64,000 nucleotides of DNA from Ehretia macrophylla (GCA_037974665.1 CM075771.1:2727994-2791993); one strand, 5' to 3'; shown: positions 37,201 to 49,994, numbered from the stretch's first letter. Notes: a model not told the origin generated them from the letters alone. Program-made: numbers and translations.

Positions 37201-38904
37201 AACAATCGGAACTTCATTCAAACTCAACTTATCAGCAGGCTGATTGATCAAATAAGCTAAGTAAGCTTCACAACCCCTATTCAACAACTTAGAAGTCTTG
37301 ATCGCTGATAAAAGTGGAATGCGGGCAGCCCTGCAGTTCCCAACAATCTCTAGTACCAGTAGGTCAGGAACCTTAAGATAAACGATCTTTGTTCTACAAT
37401 CCAACTGAGCATAATACTTTCCCAACCAGTCCATTCCCAAAATGATTTCAAAGTCACGGAATGGTAATATAATTAAATCAGCAGGAAATTTACGGTTCTC
37501 AATACATATATCACAAGATTTGCAAATAGACTCAGTAACAAATTTTGCACCCAAAGGAGTACTAACTTCAACTTCATGAGGCAAATTATCAATGCAAACA
37601 TTCACAGATCGTGCACATGCAGGAGTTATAAACGAATGTGTAGCTCCGGGATCAATCAAAACTTTAACTGGCTGAGTATTGAGAAGAAAAGTACCTTCCA
37701 CAATAGCTGTATTATCGGGCAGCTCCTCTGCATCCAGTGCAAAGACCCTAGCCTGAACTCTCTGTGCTGGTCGTGCACCTGCTGCTCTATTCTGAACACC
37801 TTGGCCTCCACCACGGCCCTGAACATTATTATACTTAGGGCAATCTCTCACCCTATAATCATCACTGCCACACCCCGTACATTTTCCACTCTTCCTCCAG
37901 CAGTTAGCCTCAATATGCCCTGGTCGATTACAATAATTACACAGCTGATTTTGCCTAACTGCAGTGTTTCCTGTAGGTGCTGGGGCTCTGGCAGGGGTAG
38001 GAACTGTAGCTCCCTGCTGAGGTCTAGTCACAACTGGCCTAGCCTGAATCTGCTGCTGTGGCTGATACGGACGCTGCTGAGGACCCTGTGCAGAAGCCTG
38101 AAACTGCCTCGGCTGACTTTGGCTGCTCTGGCCCAAAAACTGCTTCTTACTCGGCTGACTGCTCTCAGCTAACATCTCAGCCTTCCGTTTCTCAAACTTC
38201 GAGGCTGCCTGAAATGCCTCGGGAAAAGTAGTGTAGGTCTGCCCAGTCAAATGCAACTGTATGTCCATTCTCAGCCCACGGACAAACCTATGAATCATCC
38301 TCCTAGCCGGCTGTACCAACTCGGGCATATACCTCGACAGGCTAACAAACCTAGCCTCATATTGTGCAACAGTCATATTTCCCTGCTTCAGGGCCACAAA
38401 CTCATCTTCCCGTCTTTCCATTGCCATCTCGGGAATATATTTGTCCCGGAACTCACTTACAAAATCATCCCATAAATGTGGAACATCCTCACAATCCCAC
38501 CTCAGCCTAACAGTATTCCACCACTGCTCTGCATCACCCTCAAATAAAAATGATGCATAATCTATTCTCGCCTCATCAGTATACCTCAACGCGGTGAAAA
38601 TTTTCTCGACACGATTAATCCATCTCTCGGCCGCCTCATCATCAGGCTCTCCGAAGAACTTTCCCGGCTCGTGCCTCAGAAATTTCTCTAGCTGGTTATT
38701 CTCAACTCTGTACCCCTGTCCACCAGGATTAGCTTGATTACCCTGGGGATTAATCCGGTCCTGCCTCTGCTCATGTAGTACCTGTGTAATCCGGTCTACT
38801 GTAGTAGTCATGGTAGCCATAAACTGCTCAGGCAACGGCTGCTGACCCTGTTCTGCTGCCTCTTCATCTGATCCTATACCTTGAGTACCACGACGTGGCG
38901 GCAT
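34288..38904 (-). pseudogene. gag-pol region with chromodomain, 31994 element (fossil)
   Basis: About 4.6 kb. Gag starts [11 protein letters not shown] at 38904 (capsid-type domain to about 38.2 kb). Two CCHC knuckles ([14 protein letters not shown] and [14 protein letters not shown]) lie near 37.85-37.95 kb and protease DPGATHSF near 37.65 kb. Reverse transcriptase (YRGLNQ near 36.95 kb, FIDDILVYS near 36.64 kb) is followed by RNase H near 36.0-36.2 kb. Integrase has the HHCC finger (near 35.5 kb), the [17 protein letters not shown] core and the GRKYRSP motif, then a C-terminal chromodomain-like segment (34.3-34.48 kb, [14 protein letters not shown]). The chromodomain after integrase and the long LTRs point to the Tekay/Del clade. 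It is broken about three times. Confidence 0.92.
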
Positions 38905-39196
38905 AGTAGCAACTCACAATAGCTGGCAACATTTAAAAGCAGTTTATAGACAGAAATATAGCACATAAGATTAGATAACACTCAAGTCAATAACAATCCA
39001 ATATTCTATCACACAATTCACATAAGACAAGTTTAACTTGCCAAACTATTTCACTTAAACACATAAACATTCCAAGTTCACAAAGTCATGCTAGAACATT
39101 TTCTTTTCACTTAGCAATCATTCATAAACACTTTAGCATTTTAGACCTTTACCCCACAGACCGAGAATCATATCCCGGCTCATGCAAGACTATCAT

Positions 39197-39208
39197 GCTC
39201 TGATACCA
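39197..39208 (-). other. Primer binding site (tRNA-iMet) of the 31994 element
   Basis: Minus-strand TGGTATCAGAGC, eight bases from the 5' LTR, as in the 12802 element. Confidence 0.88.
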
Positions 39209-39216
39209 CCTAAAGA

Positions 39217-41504
39217 TGTCACGCCCCGACCCGACCCCGCAAAAGGCCAAGCCCGGACCCGACACACGGACGGAGTCTCCTCTGTACCACGGACGATCCG
39301 AAAACCCTAAAAACAATATAATACTTGCGAAAGCCATAAAATAATCAGAACAAGCCAACTTTCCATAAAACATACATTCCTTATTATCCAACTTTCCAAA
39401 CCAAAAATGCCATGCATACTACACAAGTACTTATGCCACTAAACCATTAGCCATTAGCATGCATTTCTTCACTAGTCATCAGAGTACAAGTTACAACATT
39501 ACAAACTTTAATCCATTACAACATAAGACCATTAAAGGTCTCAACTAGAAAATATATACAAGGCTACAAGCCTCAAAATTAAGCGACCTTCACGCAATAT
39601 ACATAGCAAGCAAGGTTCGCACAAAAACTGGTAACCAACCACCAGCCAAAGCAGAGAAGTGCTATCACGGAAACACCTCTACCTGCTCCTCCTCCTCAAT
39701 TACCTCGAGAGGGTCTGCTTCAACTACTCCTGTAAAAACATAGTATAGAGAGGAATGAGCAAAAACTATTGCTCAGCGAGGGCAATTGGTCTCAAGGACG
39801 GAGATGAGAGGAGTATGCAATGCAATTAGCCAAGCAATACATACAAATCATATAAAGATACAACCAAAGCCAACAATAAAGCAAGGCAAGTATTTAAAGC
39901 TGCAAACACTCATTCAAAGGATACGATACTCTTTTCACGAACAACTTTCAAACACGAATTCGATGACGACGCGCCGGCCCAAACCACCTTATAACACCAG
40001 TTTGGAATACCCCGGAAGTATCCATCAACCTACGACCCAAATCTCCCTGGGAGGCAACCCAAGCGAGAAAGGGAATAGCAGCGGAGCTAGAGCAACCAAC
40101 ACTGGCAACCCAAGGCTACCCAGAGAGGCCCATCACTCACGCGCGAGACACTATGCAATGCAAGACTCGATACAAGACGATAAACAAGCGATAAAGCCAC
40201 ACGTGGGAGAATAACAAAGTAGGTTACTCTCGCACGCAATAGAAGCAATTTGATAAGCTATTCAATCCAAAACAACTCAAACAAGTAATTCAAGTAATTC
40301 TAAGCATTCTATAAGCATAAAGACAAGAAAACACACAAAAACACAAATCGGCCCCAACTATCAAAACACTACCATTTCCAAACGAGCCACGGGTTCTGGA
40401 AACCGACTTCGCCAACCCTCCTAGGTCACCATAAGGCACGTCTAAAGACCCCGAAACCTTACTTTACCTTAGAACTCGCGCAAAGCCCCGATTTCCCCCT
40501 TTCTCGTTTGAACTACAACTATATAAACCAAATACCCAACCAACGCCATAATCGCACCAAAAGTGCTTCCATGGCTTCCCGAAGCAATGCCAACACGCAA
40601 AACGAGAAAACGCCAAAGTCGACCTAAACGACCCCGACTTTCCCAAAGGCTTAATTCTCGTTTTTTCCTCTACGCAACCCAAACAAACCACACATTTTAG
40701 TATTCTAGCATACCTAGCACATTTCTACATCAACGGAAAGCATAACAACGCAATTTCAATGTTTCAAGGTTTTACTATTCACAAAACACTATTTATTTCA
40801 CAATTCAAGTTGCAATCACAACATTTAACCGCAGAAAATGTTACAAAGCTATAAATACATGTTCTACAAATGCTAAGGAACATTCTAGAAGCATCAAATC
40901 GCTTTAAATAACGATCTATGGATAAATCTAAAAATTGACAAAGTTAACAAACACAACGTATAAATGCGCAAATAACATGCTTCCCTCACCTTAGGTACTC
41001 CTAGTCGCTAGGAAAACAACGTTGGTCACCTCGGAAATCACCCCGCACGAGCTCACACGAAGATTGATCGTTTGGAAGGTGAAAGGTTTTTTTTTTTCTC
41101 TAAGGAAGTTCACGGCCTGCTGCTGGTCTGTTCAGCTGTGTTTTTTTATTTTTATTTTGCTTAGTTTTTAGCTTATATAAGGATCAAATGGTCAAAGTTG
41201 GTCAAGGGCTAAGTCAAACTACTTAAGACTTGGTCAAAGGCCCCTATTTTGAGCGTTTTAAAGCCGTTTCAGCTAAGGTAAGTTCAATTAAAGCTAGCAA
41301 CATTTAAAATATAAAATTTAAGTCATCTAAATACTAGTTTCACTATTTGCTGAGGACTAGAAATCGTTATCTAGCTATCGCTCCTTAAATGCAATGCACG
41401 TTGCGTCGGCGAGAATGTAACAATTAATTCACAAAGAATTTAAGGAAATAAAATTTTCAAAATAATAAACAAAGAAAATTCACATTCCGGGCTCGGGTAT
41501 TACA
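39217..41504 (-). repeat. 5' LTR (right) of the 31994 element
   Basis: 2288 bp, the partner of 31994-34276. It ends CTCGGGTATTACA against the target copy gtgcg. Confidence 0.94.
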
Positions 41505-41846
41505 GTGCGCCGCGTAACTCCTTACGGATCAAAAGTTATGGGCACCGGAGCGACGGAGACTTGGTCACAAGCCCTACGCCCTCGGTTTGCAGTCCCAGCC
41601 TCCACCTGAAGCGAAGTTGTCTTGCTCATGGTGCCGTGGGATTCGATGATAGAAATGTGGTGGATAAAGTATCTTGGCAACCCAAATCGAAGCAAAAAAA
41701 ATTGAAAAGGGGGGTGCAACACGAGGACTTCCTAGGGGGTCACCCATCCTAGTACTACTCTCGCCCAAGCATGCTAAACTTCGGAGTTCTGATGGGATCC
41801 GGTGCATTAGTGCTGGTATGATCGCACCCGTCATGTTGAGGACACA
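41505..41846 (-). repeat. 5S rDNA tandem array, block 4 (copy 18)
   Basis: One gene plus part of its spacers, caught between the 31994 element and the solo LTR at 41847. Spacer halves around the 31994 element (357 and 202 bp) restore 559 bp. Confidence 0.94.
41712..41829 (-). rRNA. 5S rRNA: 5S rRNA copy 18
   Basis: Well preserved, about three differences from consensus, two of them in box A. Type A flanks. Its 5' flank is cut 17 bp before the start by the solo LTR, which moves the TATA-like element about 3.6 kb away, so its normal upstream promoter is lost. Confidence 0.94.
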
Positions 41847-44800
41847 TGTCACGCCCCAACCCGACCTATGGAGGTTAGACTAGGGTGTGATCTAATCATT
41901 CAGGTTCTTTTACGATTATAACTAGTTAACGAAGGTTAAGCTTATCTGTTAGACTAGAACTCCAAAAGTTTTTCGAAAAACCGGCAGCATGACGGCTATA
42001 TTTAAGACCTTTGGTTTGACCTATTTTCTAAAATGCCTCAAAACCTTTAATCATTGATTCAATTCCAACTAAAATTTCCTATTTTGTTATCAATAGATAT
42101 GCCTACTAATTATCTGGAAGCCTCGTTTGACTAATAACCTACCATGATAACTATGTCCCGTTTATTTTTCAATTTACCCCTATCATGCACGTAAATATTA
42201 TCCTTTAGCTTACGAATTAGTACCTAAGTGGAGTTGGATAGTGTTGACTTTGTTGATTATTCACCTAGTGGTTTAAACCCCTATGATAACTACTATTCAA
42301 GACAATAAAACAATAATCAAATAAGGAGTTCGTCCGGTTATAGATAGTACAATCCAAAATTAGACCCAAATTACAACGGGGTCATTTACATCAACAAAAA
42401 AAATATTCTTCAAAGCAAACACAACTTTCACAAAACAGCCACTGTCAAGCAAGGCACATAAAGCACGTAATCCCTCCAAGGATTCATCAACAAGCACATT
42501 TACTTCAGGTTTCTGTTCCAACTCTGCTGTACCTGTGACAAAAAAGAGGGTGAGTCCTTATGAACTCGGCGAGGGGGAACGAGAGATAACGTTTTGAAAT
42601 CCTTTTCCAGTTAAACTTATGAAAAAACCCTTTTTGAAAGCATGACATATAACACAAGTAAGTTTTATAACGTAATGTAAAGTAAAGAACACATTTACCC
42701 GTCTTTCCTCCCCGAGGTCCTCTAGGAACCAAGCGAGAGTAGTTAAACACATAGTGAAAAGGATACGGTGAGCTTTTGCTCTCAAGATCATGTTTGATAA
42801 TAGTTGTTGCGGCCGGCTTCAATCATCCACTTATCACACCAAATGGGTGTACTCCGGATGTACCCCGAAATCCTACGACCCAACTCTCCGAGGAAGTCTA
42901 GCCCCCAAGCGAGAGAGGGAATTGGACAATGGTAGTCACGGTTGCACCGGCAAGCCCGATGCCGCCCGGTGTGCGTGTAACACTACCATGCCAAAATGAA
43001 AGGTTGCAACCTTGTATGCAATGCACATGTATGCCATTTAATAATTCACATTAGGAGGTCAACAAAGTAGGTTGCCTCCGAACAAGTATTTGATCACATT
43101 TTGACATATTGGCATATAAGGCATTGTAAGAACATGTAATCATTTCTTATATCAATTTGAAAGCAATTAAAATTCCACGGACAGCCAAGTAATCATGTTC
43201 AAATAATCCATAGAATGTCTTTTAACAATTCACATTAGGAGAACAACAAAGTAGGTTGCCTCCGAGCAAGTATAAGATCACATATTGACAAGTAATTGAA
43301 CGAAGCATGCTTAACACGAATTTTCACTTTGTAAAACACATAGAGTTATATGAACATTAAACGGGCAGCCATGTAAGACATGAAAATCAAGTCATATAAC
43401 TCATTTCGGGGTTTACGTAATCAAGTAATAAGATTATACAAGCATGCAGTGACGATTACACGAGACCAGATGCAAGAATAGCTCACTTATCAACATGCAA
43501 TCATCGGGAATCATATTTGGGGCTATAAGGACAATTACGGGCAGCCTATTAACCTTCCTCAACATCTTTTATAATTCACAAAAGAATGGTTTATGACTCG
43601 AGAACCTACGGGGCCATTAGGGTTTTCTAGGCTGTGCTCGGGTCGGTTTCTTTTGCTAAGCACCAGAAACAACTCTTAAACCATTTCAATCATACTTAAC
43701 ATTTGTTAGGCAGCCCACTAATCACACAATTAAACACAATAACCATAGGATCATCGCTTAGCGAGTTTTCATAGCCGATAGGGTTTCGTTTCATGCTTAC
43801 ACGTGCGATTAAGCCACAAGTTGACAAATAATTAAACCCAAGCCATGAATTGATCAATTAAAACATCCTCAAACATCCAAAACAGTCCACACAACATCCA
43901 AGTGCCACAATCCCAAGCATTTAATACCACAAGAGAAGTTACAATAATTTTCAAAGCATATCACTAGATACAAACCTCACTGCAAAGGTCTGTTTTCCCA
44001 CAATCATTTAGACAAGAAAAAAATCTCCAATTCCAGTGAAAAAAATGTCAAATTAAATCTTATTAAGTGAACTGAATCCAGAAACAAACCTCGCATCATT
44101 TGGAGTTCGGATTCAAGAGTTATAGCCAAAACCGTGAGACTGCGCAAAACTGTCCAGATTTGTACACATTTCAATACTTGTCATTTTCTAGGGCCTTAGG
44201 GTCAGATTTATCCTTAGTCTATTTCTGACACAAATGTCCAGAACTGAAAATTATAGCAACCTACCAAATTTCATACATTTTCAATATCGTTTACTAGGCC
44301 AAAATGGTTTCGCTCTATGAGATCAGTGAACTGCCAAAAACCTGCTCTATTTTCCCAGATTTTCCAGATTTCGACACATTTTGATATTTTTCCATTTTAT
44401 GGGTCTTAGAGTTAGACTTGGCCTTGGCCTATTTCTATGAAAAACGCTCAGAACTGGCCAAACTAGTCACCTACCAATTTGTACGCATTTTCAACATTAT
44501 TTACCTGGCCAAATTTGCTTCGCTGCAATGAGTCAGAAACTGCACAGATTTCAGCCTTGAGCTTCTAAATTCTGAAATTGTGTCATCCTTTAAACATTTT
44601 TTGAGTTGAAATTAAGCATGGCATTGAGAGGGTCGAAAATGAGATGCTTGGGTAGGGTGTAGGTGAATTTTTTATGCATTGTGCTTAGTACATGTGTCAT
44701 AGAATGTCTAGGCTTTAATTTAATTGTGCAAAGTTGATCAAATTGCTTTGTCTTGGTCGTGTAATGCAAGGGAAAATCTGAAATTTCAGATTCAAGTTAG

Positions 44801-45453
44801 TGTATTTTGGATTATAATAAATGTAGGTTTATAATAGTTTATTGGTTAGTTGAGTGTGTTGGGAAGAATAGATAATTTTATTAGTTACTCGGTTTTGTAG
44901 AGAATTTGAATTAGGAATATTATATTAGTTAGTGGATTGGGTAGGATTATTTTATTGTCTTGTACTTTGTGTAGGATTCTTTATTGATTAGTGTGCGGAC
45001 ACGCTTTCCTAGGTCTACGGCACGCACTATGAGACATGCATAGAGATCAATACGGGGCACGAATCACGAGGTAGACACGCACAATGAGGTAAGACACGTA
45101 GTTCAAGATAAATGTACGGATTCCAATACAAATGCACGTAATCCTAGGTGAATGCGCGTAAACCAATGCAAGGCACGCAATCCAATGCAATGCACGTAAA
45201 TCAAGGTACGACTCTTAAACTTTGGTTAGGACATGCAACTCAAGGTTAGTGCACACAAATCGAGGTATGGCACTTAAATTAAAGTCAGGGCACATAAGTC
45301 GAGGATTAGGGCACACAATTCTAGGTCAAGGCATGTATGACGAAACATGCACGAAAACCAAGATAGGGCACGTAATCCAAGGTCGATCATACAGTTCTGG
45401 GTCGAAGGCACGTAAATTGAGATAAGACAAGTCATTTGAAGTCGGGCCTCACA
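41847..45453 (-). mobile_element. Solo LTR, same family as the 58201 element
   Basis: 3607 bp, TGTCACGCCCCAACCCG...GGGCCTCACA, flanked by acaca on the left and gcaca on the right (target copies, 4/5 match). No primer site, polypurine tract, genes or second LTR. Its reverse complement matches the LTR at 58201-61775 over the ends and many internal stretches (for example the block around 42840-42980 against 60640-60800). Removing it restores a 559-bp spacer. It is more diverged from the 58201 LTR than the LTR pairs of the other elements are from each other, so it is probably older. Confidence 0.9.
45090..45445. repeat. Degenerate 20-bp tandem repeats in the solo LTR
   Basis: Fifteen or so loose copies of a word like ggcacgtaatccaaggtca, spaced 18-22 bp apart, near the right end of the solo LTR. 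Each copy differs, so they are old. The start of the 58201 LTR (58215-58400) holds a few related words on the other strand. Confidence 0.75.
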
Positions 45454-46000
45454 GCACAATTCCTTTATGTGTTAATGGTTCACAGTCCCAACCTAAAGAG
45501 ATGGCCAATTCAAAAGGCCCAATGGGCTTAACGATAACCCATCTGCTTCAACAACGCAGCATCCAAGCAAGACGTGATACCGACATGTCGTAGGGCCCCC
45601 TAATGTCCCGCGAGTAAGGTTGTCGTCCTTTTAACAGCTCACGACGTACGATCCGAGATGAAAAAACAGAGCAAAAGATGAAAAGTAGCATGAAATTGAT
45701 GAAAACATTCAATTTTGGGCTCCAAAAATGAGCACAGCGAGCAAGCTGGCTGCCCTCGTCGTAGAGCTCTCAGAGAGCTTTGCAACGGTATGTTGTGCGT
45801 CGCGTAACTCCTTACGGATCAAAAGTTATGGGCACCTGAGCGACGGAGACCTGGTCACAAGCCCTACGCCCTCAGTTTGCGGGCCCAATCTCTACGTGAA
45901 GTGAAGTTGTCTTGCCCAATGTTCCGTGGGATTCGGTAATAGAAATTTGGTGGATAAAGCATCTTGACAACCTTAACCAGTGCAAAAAAAAATGAAAAGG

Positions 46001-46117
46001 GGGTGCAACACGAGGACTTCCCAAGGGGTCACCATCCTAGTACTACTCTCGCCCAAGCATGCTTAACTTCGGAGTTCTGATGGCATCCGGTGCATTAGTG
46101 TAGCTATGATCGCACCC
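46001..46117 (-). rRNA. 5S rRNA: 5S rRNA copy 19
   Basis: 117 bp, one base lost in the box C region, about six other differences including three clustered near the gene start (gtagctatg on the plus strand). Type B flanks. Confidence 0.92.
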
Positions 46118-46676
46118 GTCATGTTGAGGGCACAATTCCGTTATTTGTTAACGGTTCACAGTCCCATCCTAGAGAGATGGCCCATTCAAAAGGCCCAATG
46201 TGCTTAACGACAACCCATCCGCTTCAACAACGCAGCATCCTCACAAGACGTGATATCGACGCGTTGTAGGGCCCTCTAATGTCCCGCGAGTAAGGTTGTC
46301 ATCCTTTTAACTGCTCACAATGTATGATTCGGGACTAAAAAATAGAGCAAAAGAAGAAAAGTGGCCTAAAACTGATAAAAACGTTCGATTTTGGGCTCCA
46401 AAAAGGGCACAGCAAGCAAGCTCGCTGCCCCTTTCGTAGAGCTGTCAGAGAGCTTTGCAACGGTATGCTGTGCGCCGCGTAACTCCTTACGAATCAAAAG
46501 TTATGGGCACTGGAGCGACGGAGACCTGGTCACAAGCACTACACCCTCGATTTGCGGGCCCAACCTCCACGTGAATCGAAGTTGTCTTGCCCAAGGTGCT
46601 GTGGGATTCGATAATAGAAATTTGGTGGATAAAGTATCTTGGCAACCCAAACCGGAGCAAAAAAAATTGAAAAGGA

Positions 46677-46793
46677 GCGTGCAACACGAGGACTTCACCG
46701 GGGTCACCCATCCTAGTACTACTCTCGCCCAAGCACGCTTAACTTCAGAGTTCTGATGGGAACCGGTGCATTAGTGCTGGTATGATCGTACCC
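46677..46793 (-). rRNA. 5S rRNA: 5S rRNA copy 20
   Basis: 117 bp. Box C is changed (plus strand ttcaccggggtc) and the 3' end reads gcgtgc instead of gggtgc. It shares gcgtgc, the shortened ccggggtc, cttcagag and gatcgtaccc with copy 25, so the two are recent relatives. Type A flanks. Confidence 0.92.
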
Positions 46794-47352
46794 GTCATGT
46801 TGAGCGCACAATTCCTTTATGTGTTAACGGTTCACAGTCCCAGCCTAGAAAGATGGCCAATTCAAAAGGCCTAATGGGCTTAATGATAACCCATCTGCTT
46901 CAACAACATAACATCCTAGCAAGACGTGATATCGAAGCATTGTAGGGCCCCCTAATATCCCGCGAGTAAGGTTGTCGTCCTTTTAACAGCTCAAGACGTA
47001 CGAACCGGGACGAAAAAACAGAGCAAAAGAAGAAAAGTGGCATGAAACTGATGAAAATGTTCAATTTTGGGCTCCAAAAATGGGCACAGCGAGCAAGCTG
47101 GCTACCCACGTCGTAGAGCTCTCAGAGAGCTTAGAAACGGTATGTTGTGCGCTGCGTAAATCCTTACGGATCAAAAGTTATGGGCACCCGAGCGAAGGAG
47201 ACCTGGTCACAAGCCCTACGCCCTTGGTTTGCAGGCCCAGCCTCTACGTGAAGCGAAGTTGTCTTGCCCAATGTTCCGTGGGATTTGGTAATAGAAATTT
47301 GGTGGATAAAGTATCTTGGCAACCTTAACCAGGGCAAAAAAAATTGAAAAGG

Positions 47353-47470
47353 GGGTGCAACACGAGGACTACCTAGGGGGTCACCCATCCTAGTACTACT
47401 CTTGCCCAAGCACGCTTAACTTCGGAGTTCTGATGGGATCCGGTGCATTAGTGCTGGTATGATAGCACCC
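47353..47470 (-). rRNA. 5S rRNA: 5S rRNA copy 21
   Basis: Full length with about four differences, one in box A's 3' edge (ctcttgccc on the plus strand). Type B flanks. Confidence 0.94.
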
Positions 47471-48029
47471 GTCATGTTGAGGGCACAATTCCTTTATTTG
47501 TTAACGGTTCACAGTCCCATCCTAGAGAGACGGCCCACTCAAAAGGCCCAATGGGCTTAACGACAACCCATTCGCTTCAACAACGCAGCACCCTCGCAAG
47601 ACGTGATATCGACGCGTTGTAGGCCCCTCTAATGTCCCGCGAGTAAGGTTGTCGTCCTTTTAACAGCTCACGACGTACGATCCAGGACGAAAAAATAGAG
47701 TAAAAGAAGAAATGTTGCTTGAAACTGATGAAAACGTTCGATTTTGGGCTCCAAAAAGGGCACAGCGAGCAAGCTCGTTGCCCCATTGGTAGAGCTATCG
47801 GAGAGCTTTGCAACTGTATGATGTGCGCCGCGTAACTCCTTACGGATCAAAAGTTATGGGCACCAGGGCGACGGAGACCTGGTCACAAGCCCTACGCCCT
47901 CGGTTTGTGGGCCCAGCCTCCACGTGAAGCGAACTTGTCTTGCCCAAGGTGCCGTGGGATTCAATAATAGAAATGTGGTAGATAAAGTATCTTGGAAACC
48001 CAAACCGCAGCAAAAAAAATTGAAAAGGG

Positions 48030-48147
48030 GGGTGCAACACGAGGACTTCCCAGGGGGTTACCAATCCTAGTACTACTCTTGCCAAAGCACGCTTAACTTT
48101 GGAGTTCTGATGGCATCCGGTGCATTAGTGCTGCTATGATCGCACCC
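48030..48147 (-). rRNA. 5S rRNA: 5S rRNA copy 22
   Basis: Full length with about seven differences including box C (gttaccaat) and box A (gccaaagc). Type A flanks; its 5' spacer lacks about 64 bp. Confidence 0.92.
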
Positions 48148-48642
48148 GTCATGTTGAGGGCACAATTCCTTTATGTGTTAACGGTTCACAGTCCCAGCCT
48201 AATGTCCTAGCAAGACGTGATGTCGACACGTTGTAGGGTCCCCTAATGTCCAGCGAGTAAAGTTGTTGTCCTTCTAACAGCTCACGACGTACGATCAGAG
48301 ACCAAAAAATAGACCAACAGAAGAAAAGTGGCCTGAAACTGATGAAAATGTTCGATTTTGGGCTCCAAAAAGGGCACAGCGAGCAAGCTGGATGCCCCCG
48401 TCGTAGAGCTCTCAGAGAGCTTTACAACGGTATGCTGTGCGCCGCGTAACTCTTTACGGATCAAAAATTATGTTCACCGGAGCGACGGAGACCTGATCAC
48501 AAGCCCTACGCCCTCGGTTTGCGGGCCCAGCCTCTACGTGAAGCGAAGTTGTCTTGTCCAATGTTCCATGGGATTCGGTAATAGAAATTTGGTGGATAAA
48601 GTATCTTGGGAACCTTAACCAGGGTAAAAACAATTGAAAATG

Positions 48643-48760
48643 GGGTGCAACACGATGACTTCCCAGGGGGTCACCCATCCTAGTACTACTCTCGCCCAAG
48701 CACGCTTAACTTCGGAGTTCTGATGGCATCCGGCGCATTAGTGCTGGTATGATCGCACCC
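48643..48760 (-). rRNA. 5S rRNA: 5S rRNA copy 23
   Basis: Well preserved, about three differences, with boxes A and C unchanged. 3' flank type B, 5' flank type A. Confidence 0.95.
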
Positions 48761-49317
48761 ATCATGATGCGGCACAATTCCTTTATGTGTTAACGGATCA
48801 CAGTCCCAACCTAGAGAGATGGCCAATTCAAAAGGCCCAATGGGCTTAACGATATCCCATATGCTTCAACAACACAGCATCCTAGCAAGACGTGATATCG
48901 ACGAATTGTACCGGCCACTATTGTCCCGCGAGTAAGGTTGTCGTCCTTTTAACAGCTCACGACGTACGATCCGGCATGAAAAAATAGAGCAAAAGAAGAA
49001 AAGTGGCCTGAAACTGATGAAAACGTTCCATTTTGGGCTCCAAAAAGGGCATAGCAAGCAAGATAGCTGCCCCCGTCGTAGAGCTCTCAGAGAGCTTTGC
49101 AACGGTATGCTGTGCGCCGGATAACTCCTTACGTATCAAAAGTTATGGGCACCGGAGCGATGGAGACATGGTCACAAGCCCTACGCCCTTAGTTTGCGGG
49201 CCCAACCTATACGTGAAGCGAAGTTATCTTACCCAATGTTCCTTGGGATTCGGTAACAGAAATTTGGTGGATAAAGTATCTTGGCAACCTTAACCAAGGC
49301 AAAAAAAATTGAAAAGT

Positions 49318-49434
49318 GGGTCCAACACGAGGAGTTCCCAAGGGGTCACCCATCTAGTACTACTCTCGCTCAAGCACGCTTAACTTCGGAGCTCTGATTG
49401 GATCCGGTACATTAGTACTGGTATGATAGCACCT
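49318..49434 (-). rRNA. 5S rRNA: 5S rRNA copy 24, decayed
   Basis: 117 bp with about ten differences. It shares a one-base loss and a substitution (cccatctagtac and ctcgctcaa on the plus strand) with copy 28, four units away. Type B flanks. Confidence 0.9.
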
Positions 49435-49994
49435 GTCATGTTGAGGGCACAAGTCCTTTATTTGTTAACGGTTCACAGTCCCATCCTAGAGAGATGACCC
49501 ATTCAAAAGGCCCATTGGGCTTAACAACAACCCATCTGCTTTAACAACGCAGCATCATCGCAAGACGTGATATCGATGCGTTGTAGGGCCCTCTAACGTC
49601 CCCCGAGTAAGGTTGTCATCCTTTTAACAGCTCACGACGTACGATCCGGGATGAAAAAAACATAGTAAAAGAAGAAAAGTGGCTTGAAATAGATGAAAAC
49701 GTCCGATTTTGGGCTCCAAAAAAGGCACAGCGAGCAAGCGAGCTGCCCCTTTTGTGGAGCTATCGGATAGCTTTGCAACGGTATGTTGTGCGCCGCGTAA
49801 CTCCTTACGGATCAAAAGTTATGGGCACCGGAGCGACGGAGATCTGGTCACAAGCCCTACGCCCTCTGTTTGCGGGCCCAGCCTCTACGTGAAGCGAAGT
49901 TGTCTTGCCCAAGGTGCCGTGGGATTCGATAATAGAAATTTGGTGGATAAAGTATCTTGGCAACCCAAACAGGAGCAAAAAAAATTGAAAAGGA

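Larger units (their letters stand above)
31994..41504 (-). mobile_element. Tekay-type Ty3/gypsy chromovirus, nearly whole
   Basis: 9511 bp, minus orientation, with a perfect target duplication gtgcg (31989-31993 and 41505-41509). LTRs 31994-34276 and 39217-41504, primer site, gag, pol with chromodomain and polypurine tract are all in place and in the canonical order. It looks whole in structure but has about three breaks in its reading frame. The LTRs agree to roughly 99% by eye, so the insertion is probably under a million years old. It is the sister copy of the element at 12802 and sits in the same spot of the 5S spacer. Confidence 0.94.
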
